A stretch of DNA of 64,000 nt, taken from contig JAMPIV010003431.1 in the NCBI GenBank assembly GCA_024509875.1, positions 62,001 through 126,000 on the forward strand, read 5' to 3'. Position numbers and translations under genes: made by a program. This document shows positions 36,491 through 46,569 of this stretch, in pieces. The DNA is from Oreohelix idahoensis (taxonomy: Eukaryota > Mollusca > Gastropoda > Stylommatophora > Oreohelicidae). Each line of letters begins with the position of its first letter. The first letter of the stretch is position 1. The notes beneath the pieces were generated by a model. It saw only the letters and a program-made list of their open reading frames with translations. It ran no database searches and was not told the origin of the DNA.

Positions 36491-38424
36491 AAATATGCCA
36501 CATGCTTCTACAAAGTTCTCAATATCGACATTTACGTCGGGCCAATAGTATTTTCGAGCAATTTTTTGGCAGATGGTACCGACTTTTTCATGGTCACCAT
36601 CTTTTCCAACATGTAAGCTCCTTATCAAATTTGCCCTATATATCTTGGGAAGAACCAACTGTCCGTGACCACTGGATCTAGTTCCTGTCTTCCTGTATAA
36701 GAGTTTGTGCTTCATGAAATATTCCCCCTTGCTCGGAGGTGTGTGGCATTTGGGCAATTTTTTAAAACATGGCTTGAGTGTCCTATCCTCAGCCTGCGCC
36801 TTCCTCATCTCCTCTGGATGAGCATTTATAGGTTCACCTTCTTCCTCCTTCTTCTGTGACCTGGTCTGCACTGTCGCCATGATCACAGGTCTCTCGGGAT
36901 TCCCCAAGAAGACGTATCTACACCCCAATATCAGAGGGTAGATTGGTTCATCTATCACTGCTGCTCTGATTTCTCCTTCCACATAGCGAGTTTTCACCGT
37001 TATCCTTGCGATGGGAAGTGTCATGAGTGGTATGTCCTTAGTTGCCCCTTGTATTTCCACTGTTTCTGTGGTATACTGACTTGGGTCCACTAGGCTAGAC
37101 TTCACAACTGAATCATAATCCAAACCTGTATCATAAAGGCACCTTATGGTGACCCCATTACAAATAACATCCTCACAAACTGGGGGGTGATAAGGTTCCT
37201 GTTGTCCATTAGGATTAACCTTTAATCTTTGCGTCCCCGACTTCATTGCAGCAATGTTTGAAGGTTTCCTTCTACAAAATTCGGTGTTATGGTTATCCTT
37301 CTTGCACCATTTACACCATCTTTTTCCTTGGTTCAACGGTTTTTTTTTCATTGAATTTTTGGTCATTGAACTGTGAGTTTCTGTCTCGGTAGTCATTTCT
37401 TGGCCGTTCAAAATTTGTCCTACCTTTATTTCCCTGCTCTCTATTATCAAATTTATTAAATTGCTGTGGAGCTTTAAAATTATCTATGTGCTTCTTTTTA
37501 GCACCACTTACCTCTGCCTGGGCTGCCTGATACCTCTCAGCGACATTTAAAACCTCCCCCAACTTCTCTGCACCTTGTTCCATGAGAAATTTTCTCATGT
37601 CTGGAGCCATGGACTCTCTCAATTGCTCAATCATGATCATTTCTTTAAGATCTTGGGTCTTCCCCAGAGCAGTCCATTTCTCCAAATAGGTTTCTAGTCT
37701 GGCAGAGAATTGGTGGTATGTCTCCCCAGACAACAGTTTGGCATTTCTAAATTTCTTACGATAAAATTCCCCATTTTTTTTCGTACCTCAATAACAAAGC
37801 CTGCTTTAACATGTCATAATTCTCCTGGTCTTCTCTGTTCATTTTTGCGAAGACTTCGTAAGAAGTACCTCTCAGTCCCTGTGATAGCTTTAAACTCCAC
37901 CTCTCTCTCTCTAACCCATATGTAGTAGCTAATAACTCAAAACGTCCTAGGTACCCCTCTATGTCATCGTCTTTTTCAACAAAATGGTCTAAATGAAACC
38001 CCATAGCTGAGTTTGAGGCTCCCAGACTGGGCGTAGCATCTGAGGCAAAAGGGCTGGCACCATTTTCAGGGGCCGGGCCTTGTAATTCCAGCTCCCTTAG
38101 TCGTAATTCGTGCTCCCTTTGCAACCTTCTATCTTCTGCTTCCCTTTCGGCAGTCAATCTTTTTTCTGCTGCCTCTAATGCCTTTGCCTCTTTGTCAGCC
38201 TCAATCTGCAACCTCTTAGTCTCAGCCTCAATCTGTAACCTCTTCTCTTCAGCCAACCGTTCAGACTCTAATTTTCTTTCAGCCTCTTTTTCTACTCTCC
38301 TTTCTTCCCGTTCAATATATTTATCACATTCAGCCGTTACATATTGAATTAAAATCTGACCATCCATTCCCATCTCCTTTGCGGTCAGCACAGCAGCTGA
38401 TCGGAATTTTGCTAGCTCCGCCAT
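36491..38424 (-). pseudogene. E1 Gag, protease and H2C2-like region, two frameshifts
   Basis: Gag starts at ATG 38424 (MAELAKFRSAAVLTAKEMGM). It has a long charged coiled-coil stretch (EREERRVEKEAERKLESERL on), a capsid-like part (YHQFSARLETYLEKW, LIEQLRESMAPDMRKFLM in E2 form) and a CCHC knuckle CKWCKKDNHNTEFC. Protease follows with CLYDTGLDYDSVV (active-site DTG) and YPLILGCRYV. Then LLYRKTGTR, LVLPKIYRANLIRSLHVGKD, KYYWPDVNVDIENFVEACG: an integrase-type zinc region with both His and the first Cys, but Phe where the second Cys belongs. Frames shift at a T8 run (37774-37781) and a T9 run (37340-37348). Confidence 0.88.
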
Positions 38425-38687
38425 ACTTTTTAGACAATATAATAATATACAAGATAAATCTCTAACCACTAAATTACTTCTAATTACTATAGTCTAAATA
38501 ATTCTAATTAATTAATTAACTAATTACTTATTACTGGCTGTGAAGATTCACCAACTTTTATCTGCAGGGACACTTTTAATTTTAAAGGGAATTTTACAAT
38601 TTTGTTCCCCTAATTTTATTTCTCCCACCAGGAGATCCTAATATTACTGTTGGGCTAATGATCCCGGGACAAAGAGACCCCAATATA
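38425..38687 (-). other. E1 leader with candidate primer-binding site
   Basis: Between the 5' LTR and Gag. The minus strand reads TATAT, then TGGGGTCTCTTTGTCCC (38666-38682). The TGG start 5 bp after the LTR suits a primer-binding site, but I could not match it to a known tRNA 3' end. Confidence 0.5.
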
Positions 38688-41004
38688 TGTAGTGGTTTTG
38701 ATGGTATTGTATGATGGTGATGGTACTACGTGTGATGCATGAGGTCAGCTGTGTAGGCTCCTGAGATAATATGTAACTGTGAATTGTCAGAAGGCCCTTC
38801 TCGCTACCACTACGACCTCACACTTATCTTTTTTTTTTCTAATGAATGTGGCTACGTTAAATGTCTAGGGTAATGATATGTAATGTGGTGTGATAGTTTA
38901 TAGACACACACACAGATATTTAAGAAGTCTAATAATATTAACAAATGTTATAATACACTGAACTAACTCAAGTGTGTAAAAATTTTGATAGAAATTTTCT
39001 TACATTTATTTCGTTCTGGACCAAGTTTTATTTTGACCAGAACTTATGAAAGATTTAGAAATTATGAAAGAAATGCATGGAATATTACATAATAAATGCA
39101 AGGGTGTACATATGTATGTTACTAGACTATTTAGTTTTATTAATGTTTATAGCAGTCATCTAATTGGGAGGATAGTTAATGGTTGTGCTGTTGGGGTGGC
39201 CTCATCACTCCCGATCTATAGTGACTACACATTGTCCAGTAATGGCAGGAATTTTATGGGATTGTTAGTAACTAAATGGAGTTGGTGAATTTCCAGCAGA
39301 CCAGAGGCTCACTCAACTTTGAATAGGTAGCTCTGGTGCTGAGATCTGGTGGCCCCACCTCTCCGTGCTTGGGGGCAATAAGAAAATGCTTGGGGGGCAA
39401 TAAGAAAATGCTCTGACACAACGTTACTGCACGGATCCACTCGTGTAAAATCACCAACTCATTCGACACCGCTTGGGTGCCAACTGAAACTCACAGCTCT
39501 GCAATCAAAGTATTATTTATGTGTCAAATTCCATTCTCTAACCATGACTGGACACACACTACACAACAACAACATATAGACGGGTCAGATCTCTCTGACC
39601 ATACAGCACATTTTACCATGTTGGTTTCACATCGGATAAGTCCTCCCAGACTACAGATTCTGAAATAGGTTCATTAGTTTCCTGCCCTAAAATAGGATAG
39701 GTAATATGTTTCATTGTTCTCAACACTTGATCTGTCCTTCCTAACCCTTGCTGGAGTTTATGTATTTTATTTGTCTCTAGACTCTGAACTGGGGCGGGGG
39801 ATCTAGAGCGAACCCTTACTTGTTGTAAGGAACAGATTATGCTATTGCAGTATCAAATCACTCGAACCTTAAACAAATATTAAATGTACAAAGAAATAAG
39901 TTTAGTCTTACCAGAAATATGAATATGGTACACAGTTAATACTAGCAAAACTCAGCTGAGCTGCTGGCTATAGTATGGTGTTCCACTGAATATTATGTAT
40001 TATTTCTGGGAAATCACCACTACAATTAATGACTGTGTTACTGGACAGACTTATGTCGAATGGCAAAAATGTGCGTCTCTATCCCGCTAATATAAAAATG
40101 CGTTGGCCAATCAGATCAGAAGACTAAGCTTTTCAATTCAAAATTTGAAAATAAAGTCAAAATTACATCTTATTTTCTCAAATGTACGTCAGTCACATTT
40201 TATCTGTTCCCAAAAAAGTCAAAAGTACATCTCAATTTTTAAAATGTACGTCGGTCACAATTTATCTTTTTCCCACAATTTCACTTGTTTTTTTGGACTA
40301 ACACATGTAAAACTGCACGAACCTGCTTCCTACGTTATTTTTAGCCACCATTCTCCCCAACACCCTCTCTCTTCCATACTAACTAGATTTGAACACTTGA
40401 GTCTCAAGGTCGTGATTTTTGTGCAAATAGTGACATGTTTGATTCAATGCAGTCTTTCGCTGATGTGAACAACACCGTCTTTTGTCATTATCTGTCTTAT
40501 TATCTGTCCGTCTGTATAAATGAAAGCATATTATTTCACTGCTCAGAATGGGCCATCCGGCCAGCTAATTTTTATATTCCTAACGTTAATATTAAGAAAA
40601 AGTTACTTTTTAACTTTTGTAATATTTCAAGCATCTGCGTTTAGCCGCTGAATTCAAATAAAAGGCTTGGTATCGCAAAAGGGTCCAATAAATGACTGTG
40701 GCGTATCATATCCAAGGTCCCTTCTGTCGATTTCCTTACTTTATGTCAACTTGGGGGGGGGGGGGGGGGAAACGTGACTTTTCCTCCTTGCCCCACCAAT
40801 TTGCGTCCATTAACCTCGCTAGTTCAAGTACGCGTTCAGTCAGATTCTTGTCTTTTGATCCTCGTTCCGTTTTGCCTTCAAGTCTAACAATTTCATTTCC
40901 ATGGCGGGCGATCATGTATTCTAGCAGCTTACGCATTGGTTTTTATCCCTACGTTGTATCATTGGAGATATTTTGACGTTGCATCACTTGTTAATTTTAC
41001 GACA
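38688..41004 (-). repeat. 5' LTR of E1 (2,317 bp)
   Basis: Nearly identical to 31800-34091. Differences seen include a tandem duplication of about 26 bp near 39380-39408, single substitutions (for example G/T near 38754) and G-run length. It should contain the promoter; no TATA box was assigned. Confidence 0.95.
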
Positions 41005-41601
41005 TCTATCAGGCAAGGAGAGCTAAGATTTAGCTCTGTGCAAGACATACTCTGCTTTGGAAGAGCCCATCACCAGAGTTCAATATTTTAGCCCTGCACA
41101 TTTGGAAAGCCCTCCACCCGTATAGATGGAAATGCACAGTTTCCCGTCCCCTGTTCTCCCTACCAGCTTAAAACCATATATTAGGATTCTTTATATGCAT
41201 ACCCAGCCAGAACTGAATACATGGGAAAGAAACTGAAGCTAATGACTCAAGTTCAACACGTTTCGGAATCACAGAAAAGCCACAGGAAAAGCCTATATCA
41301 ATAATGAAGAAAAGACCACGGATTTTTCACCTTAGCTTGAATGTGAGAGACCGACAAGCTCAATAGCCGCAGTTACACAACAACAACATCATCATTAACA
41401 ACAACAATATGTAAAGAAATATAAATCATGTGAAACAGGATCGCAGAATAAAAATAGTATGATGTATTTGAAATGATGGTGGTTAAATAAATGGTTGGGG
41501 CAGTGTTTCACCAGTTGTAGTTCCTGGGCTTGAGGGGCCCCCACATGCCGTAGCTAAAGCACAGCTATTGATGTTACTCTTAATTTTGTACAGTATCTGA
41601 C
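41005..41601. other. Host DNA between E1 and E2
   Basis: 597 bp separating the two LTR elements; carries the right TCTAT of E1 and the left CTGAC of E2. Some CAA-rich sequence near 41380-41410. No gene. Confidence 0.7.
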
Positions 41602-44028
41602 TGTCGTGAAACATTCTAAATCCACATATATAAATTAAAAGGTAAATGTAAAGCCTAACACATCAATTCAATAAAAGGGAAAGAAGAATGGTAAAGAACA
41701 GTGCTGTCACAATGACTGTACTCGAGATCCCCCTTTTTCTGCTTCGTCTGCATATTCTCACGCTTTCACGTTTACTAGTAAAGCCTACAGCAGCATACAC
41801 GCGTTTCAACAAAACAATAAAACGTGTACTGTATTTCTTAGAAAACCTTGAGATAGGCACTGCGTAATGACCTAGATTAATACTAGCATTAATTTCATTT
41901 TATACACTGCGTGATGAAAAGACAGATGAACTTAGGATAGAGAGAGGGAGGGCTGAAAGCAGGAACGCCGGCAACACTAACACGCGTCTCGCGATATATA
42001 ATTAATGACACCCCAAGCGTAAGGCATGAAGCACTAACTTTTTTTCAAATAGACAGTGATAAAAAACACTACAACTACGAGAGTTAGGTTTAAAAACCTG
42101 TAAAATGCTTATTAGGAAACATGACATTCTACTGTTTTATGTCTAAACTCCTGACATTAGTCTGACAGTACAGCAGACACCATAAAGTTTGGAAGTGAGG
42201 AGGTGGTAACAGCACGACTATCCTAGAAGAAAATACATATTTTGAACGCCGCCACTTAGCTCCCTTAAAACTTATATATTTGGGTTCCTTAGGACTTGCT
42301 GACAAAGAATATGTTAAGTGTTACGCAAATAGTCTAGGAATTAACAAATTATAGCCAAAAGAAAATAGTGAGGGTGTCAAACAACACCAAATAATAATCG
42401 CACAGTGGCATGTTTTGAAACCACCATTTACGGGAAATAGGCCACCATGTTAAATCCTATTTCATTGGATAGAAGTAAATGTAAGGCGAAACACGATTAG
42501 TCGGACTACAAATACTAATTTTTTGTTGTTAGGGGAAACGGTAGTAGGGGTACTTTTTTTGAAAAGCTGTGTAAACATGGCCCGATTGGTTAGACCCGCC
42601 AATATAGTCAATTAGGAGCGTCAGTTCAGTGCCACATTTTAAAATAAACTTACTCAGAAACAGTGCGTTGAGAACCAGCTTATATTTTTTCTAAATAAAA
42701 GCCTGGGACAGAGGCAGATCGGAATTGGTGCCATATTCATCGCCAGTCAACGTATTTGTGTATTATTTCCATGAATTGTGGTAAGCTTGACATATTTGAT
42801 ATCTTTTTAATGAAAATTGAATGTAAATTAATAATTTATGTCTGTATATGTGCGTGGTTCAGTAGCAAACATGAGGCAAGGCCTAGATAGTGCTCCAACC
42901 TGAACAGGACGTGTCGGAGAAAAGTAAAACTGCATGGAATTGCCAAATAGTACACTGACACCTATCTTATTGACTAGAGGGAACTAATGCTGGAATTGCA
43001 GAGGCGTAGTAACCATTAAGGAGGAGTATACTGGTGTAAATTGTTTCAGATGAAGCTAGCAGTTGGCCTACCGCTCTGAACTCAATGTTTGTTATGTATT
43101 GTGTTCAGTGTGGAAATAGATTATAAATTAGTTCTGAAATAGGAGGTACAACCTTCATGTTTCAGGGACCGTGGTCCTAAGTTATTGAAGCAGCACCTGG
43201 TCTGAGTTTTGCTGAATCCAGAGGCTGACAGCATACTCCTTGGTCCAGATAGCGACCAGTGAGGTGTCTCCAGAACACAGTGAAGCAATCGAGCAGAGGA
43301 GTCTTTTCCTGCCGCCATTGCGAAAGATAAGCTTCTGTGGCCAGAGCAGCTCAACATTATGTGTTTCTCTCCCCCCCCCCCCTCAAAAATTGACATTATA
43401 TTAAACACAGAGGGACAATAAATTGTTTCAAATGACAGGAACTGTGAACTTTTCCCAATACTATTTCCACGATAATCAAACACTTGAAGTCATGATGACA
43501 AACAACAATCTAGCTTGAAAAACAAAACCAGTATTACCTCATAGTACTACTTCACAACTTACACACATAGGATAATACTAATAAATTATGTCAATACAAA
43601 GATCATATTTATAAATTGTGATTACATTTGATTGTGATTCCTGGTTCACTGTGTAGTTGAATCAGGATATCTATTGTTGAAAGTAATTATTACATATATA
43701 TTTGAAACTTTACACTTGACTCATTTAAGATAGTCTTATAGAGTGTTATATGTGTGTGAGTGTCACAGTGTTGTAAAGTGTTGTGGAATAAATTAAATTG
43801 TTTATCTGTCTGTTGTTGTTGTGACTTACACTTCATCATTTTCATAACCCTAGACATTCAACGTAGTCATCACAATATTCCAGAATAATTCTGACTGAGG
43901 TATAAATGTGGTAGCAAGTAAGGTCATCTGTAATACACCACACTTATTAGATACAGATACCTTCACAGCTGATCTCAGTCAGTACACTAAGTCCCCTATA
44001 AATATTAATATCATCCCACTTTACCACA
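41602..44028 (+). repeat. 5' LTR of E2 (2,427 bp)
   Basis: Starts TGTCGTGAAACATTC and ends TTTACCACA; repeated at 48214-50649, and its first 1.36 kb (diverged) at 62642-64000. AATAAA at 43787-43792, followed by a T/G-rich stretch, is a plausible poly(A) signal defining R. Confidence 0.95.
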
Positions 44029-44218
44029 TATATTGGGGTCTCGCTCCCGGGATATTGAACTTTCTCCTATTATATATATTGGGAATAAATAAAAGTTAAA
44101 AGGTATCCTTGGGTGAAAATAAATAAGGTTGAGCTCTCAGTGCCTGTGGTTGTCCTTGGATATTTAGTTAGAGATTGAATTGTTTAGTTAGATATTGTTT
44201 ACATTTACCTGTTAGAAA
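44029..44218 (+). other. E2 leader with candidate primer-binding site
   Basis: TATAT, then TGGGGTCTCGCTCCCGGG at 44034-44051. It shares TGGGGTCTC and CCCGGGAT with E1 at the same place, but the middle differs. The tRNA was not identified. Confidence 0.5.
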
Positions 44219-46249
44219 ATGGCGGACCTGGCCAAATTTCGATCTGCTGCTGTGCAGACTGCAAAAGAGTTAGGAATGGACGGGCAAGTTATGATTGCCT
44301 ATGTCACTGCTGAATGTGACAAATATATTGAACGTGAAGAAAGAAGATTAGAAAAAGAGGCCGAAAGAAAATTAGAATCTGAAAGATTGGCCGAAGATAA
44401 GAGAATAGAGGCTGAAAAAGAAATTAAGAGGTTGCAGATTGAGGCTGAGGCTAAGAAATTGGAGGCAGAAAGAGAAGACAAGAGACTAGCTGCAGAAAGA
44501 GAAGCCGAGGAAAGAAGATTGGCTGCAGAGAGGGAAGCAGAAAAGGAGGAGAAGAGATTACAAAGGGAACATGAGTTACGACTAAGGGAGTTTGAGTTTC
44601 AAGGCCATGCTCCTGAAAATGGTGCCAGTCCCTTTACCTCCGATGCTACTGCTAGTCAGGGAGCCTCAACCTCAGCTATGAATTTTCATTTAGATCATTT
44701 TGTTGAGAAAGACGATGATATTGAGAGCTATCTAAATAGATATGAACTATTAGCTACCACGTATGGGTTAGAAAGAGAAAGGTGGAGCTTAAAGTTATCT
44801 CAAGAGCTTCGTGGGGCAGCTTATGAAGTTTTTGCCAAAATGAGCAGAGGTGATCAAGAAAATTATGACATGCTAAAGCAGGCTCTTTTGTTAAGATATG
44901 AAAAGAACGCAGAATTTTATAGGAAAAAATTTAGGAATGCTAAACTACTGTCAGGTGAAACCTATCACCAGTTCTCTGCACGGTTAGAGACATACTTGGA
45001 GAAATGGACTTCTCTGGGGAAAACCCAAGATCTTAAGGAAATGATCCTTATAGAACAATTAAGAGAGTCCATGGCTCCAGACCTGAGAAAGTTTCTCATG
45101 GAACAAGGTGCAGAGAGACTGGGTGAGTTACTAAATGTTGCAGAAAGGTATCAAGCGGCTCAGGCAGAGGTATCAGGTAATAAAAAGAAACAGGTAGATA
45201 ATTTTAAGGCACCACAGAACTTTAATAAATTTGATCCTAGAGATCAAAACAAAGGTAAGCACCAGTTTGATAGGCCACGGTATGACAATAAAAATAAAAC
45301 CCCACAATTCGATGAAAGGAAATATGATGAAAGAAAATCTTTCAACCAAGGAAGGAGGTGGTGTAAAAATTGTAAGATGAACAATCATGACACTGACCGT
45401 TGCAGAAGGAACCCTATAGTTATGGCCACCCTTCAGGTCAGGTCGACCTCAAGACAGGAGGAGGATATTCTGATAGATACCACTCCAGAAGAGATGAGGA
45501 AGGCACAGGCTGGGGATAAGACCCTCAAGCCTTGTTTCAGGAAATTGTCAACTTGTCATACAACTCCAGGCAAGGGAGATTTTTACATGAAAAACAAGTT
45601 GATTTACAGGAAGGCCGGAACTAGATCCAATGGTCACGGACAGTTGGTTCTTCCAAAGGCATATAGGGCAGAATTAATAAGGAGCCTACATGTGAAACAA
45701 GATGGGGACCATGAGAAAATTGGTACCATCATCCAAAAGGTGGCTCACAATTATTATTGGCCCAAGGCAAGGTGGGACATTGAGAATTTTGTAGAAAGGT
45801 GTAGCATAGCACATGAGGGAACACCCACAAGTGGGAACATTGATCAGGACCTGGACACGCCACGGGGCAAACGTAGGCCTGACAATAGAAAGAATAATAA
45901 TAAAGTGGACCAAGTGGAATGGGAAGCCCCTTTTCACGGACAAGCTTCAATTAACTGTTTTACAATGGCCACTATGCAGAGAGTGCAAAAAGATGTCTTA
46001 CCCCAGGATAAGCCGAAAATCCCTCAATCGGACTTAAACAAACTGGAGGAAGAGGATGTAGAGAGGAAATCTCTCATCAAGAATTCTAAGTGGGGAGAAA
46101 GCCCCAAGAAAAAAATTGGTAGCGGTCGTTTTGTGCATGATAATTCTGGGAAGAAAAATCATCACTATAGAGCTTCGAGTGGAAGAGACCATACCGGTGC
46201 ATGGACAAATAGGTCCACAAAATTAAAGGTCCATATGAAGCGCTGTTAA
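44219..46249 (+). CDS. E2 Gag + H2C2-like region + lysine-rich segment, single ORF without protease
   Basis: ATG at 44219; 676 residues. About 15-125: charged coiled coil (EREERRLEKEAERKLESERL on). Capsid-like region to about 320. CCHC knuckle CKNCKMNNHDTDRC at 45362-45403. In E1 about 125 residues containing the DTG protease follow; here the sequence jumps from CRRNP directly to VMATLQVRS, in frame. Then LIYRKAGTRSNGHGQLVLPK, SLHVKQDGD, NYYWPKARWDIENFVERCSI: zinc region with Ala in place of the second Cys. The last about 147 residues are the lysine-rich segment (TPRGKRRPDNRK, MATMQRVQ, KKKIGSGRF). The frame is intact. Confidence 0.88.
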   Translation: MADLAKFRSAAVQTAKELGMDGQVMIAYVTAECDKYIEREERRLEKEAERKLESERLAEDKRIEAEKEIKRLQIEAEAKKLEAEREDKRLAAEREAEERRLAAEREAEKEEKRLQREHELRLREFEFQGHAPENGASPFTSDATASQGASTSAMNFHLDHFVEKDDDIESYLNRYELLATTYGLERERWSLKLSQELRGAAYEVFAKMSRGDQENYDMLKQALLLRYEKNAEFYRKKFRNAKLLSGETYHQFSARLETYLEKWTSLGKTQDLKEMILIEQLRESMAPDLRKFLMEQGAERLGELLNVAERYQAAQAEVSGNKKKQVDNFKAPQNFNKFDPRDQNKGKHQFDRPRYDNKNKTPQFDERKYDERKSFNQGRRWCKNCKMNNHDTDRCRRNPIVMATLQVRSTSRQEEDILIDTTPEEMRKAQAGDKTLKPCFRKLSTCHTTPGKGDFYMKNKLIYRKAGTRSNGHGQLVLPKAYRAELIRSLHVKQDGDHEKIGTIIQKVAHNYYWPKARWDIENFVERCSIAHEGTPTSGNIDQDLDTPRGKRRPDNRKNNNKVDQVEWEAPFHGQASINCFTMATMQRVQKDVLPQDKPKIPQSDLNKLEEEDVERKSLIKNSKWGESPKKKIGSGRFVHDNSGKKNHHYRASSGRDHTGAWTNRSTKLKVHMKRC

Positions 46250-46569
46250 GAACGTGGACTGATGAAAAGGCAGAGGAAAATATTACATCCTCATACCAAT
46301 ATGTGAATGAGCTGACCACTCGTTTAAAAACTGGCTGGAAACTTGCCAATGAAAATTTGAGACAAGCCAGGAAGAAACATGCTGCCTATTTCAACAGGAA
46401 GGCTAAAGACAGAGATTTGGCTGTGGGAGAGAAGGTACTGCTTCTTCTACCCGGTAGTCAGAATAAGTTACAAATTGGATGGCAAGGTCCATATACAGTT
46501 CTAGAGAAGGTGTCTAGAACCAATTATAAGATAGATAAGAAGGGGAAAGAAAAAAAATCTATCATGTGA
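46225..46569 (+). pseudogene. E2 integrase C-terminal region, ended by a homopolymer shift
   Basis: Read in the -1 frame relative to the upstream ORF: KGPYEALLRTWTDEKAEEN, HAAYFNRKAKDRDLAVGEKV, LLLLPGSQNKLQIGWQGPY. The frame is lost at an A8 run (46550-46557), after which MNLLKKYLERE continues in the RT frame. E1 reads through the same point, so the shift is specific to E2 or a base-calling error. Confidence 0.82.

Larger units (their letters stand above)
31800..41004 (-). mobile_element. LTR retrotransposon E1, Ty3/gypsy, Gmr1-like, complete
   Basis: 9,205 bp between perfect 5-bp target duplications TCTAT (31795-31799 and 41005-41009). LTRs begin TGT and end ACA. Order on the minus strand: LTR, leader, Gag with zinc knuckle, protease, integrase-type H2C2-like region, lysine-rich segment, integrase C-terminus, RT, RNase H, polypurine tract, LTR. 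Integrase-type domains before RT is the arrangement described for the Gmr1 group of Ty3/gypsy elements. The LTRs differ by about nine substitutions and a few indels by eye, so the insertion is recent. It lies in sense orientation within the host intron. Coding frames are broken at short homopolymers. Confidence 0.93.

Noticed and set aside
41663..41860. Small membrane-like protein on the minus strand of the E2 LTR (also 48275-48472)
   Set aside because: Present only because the LTR is duplicated; antisense to the element, no homologue recognised, and altered in the third LTR.
46200..46240. Programmed -1 frameshift site between the lysine-rich ORF and the integrase C-terminus of E2
   Set aside because: The -1 frame relation is real, but no X-XXY-YYZ slippery heptamer is present at the overlap (AAAATTAAAGG is not one).
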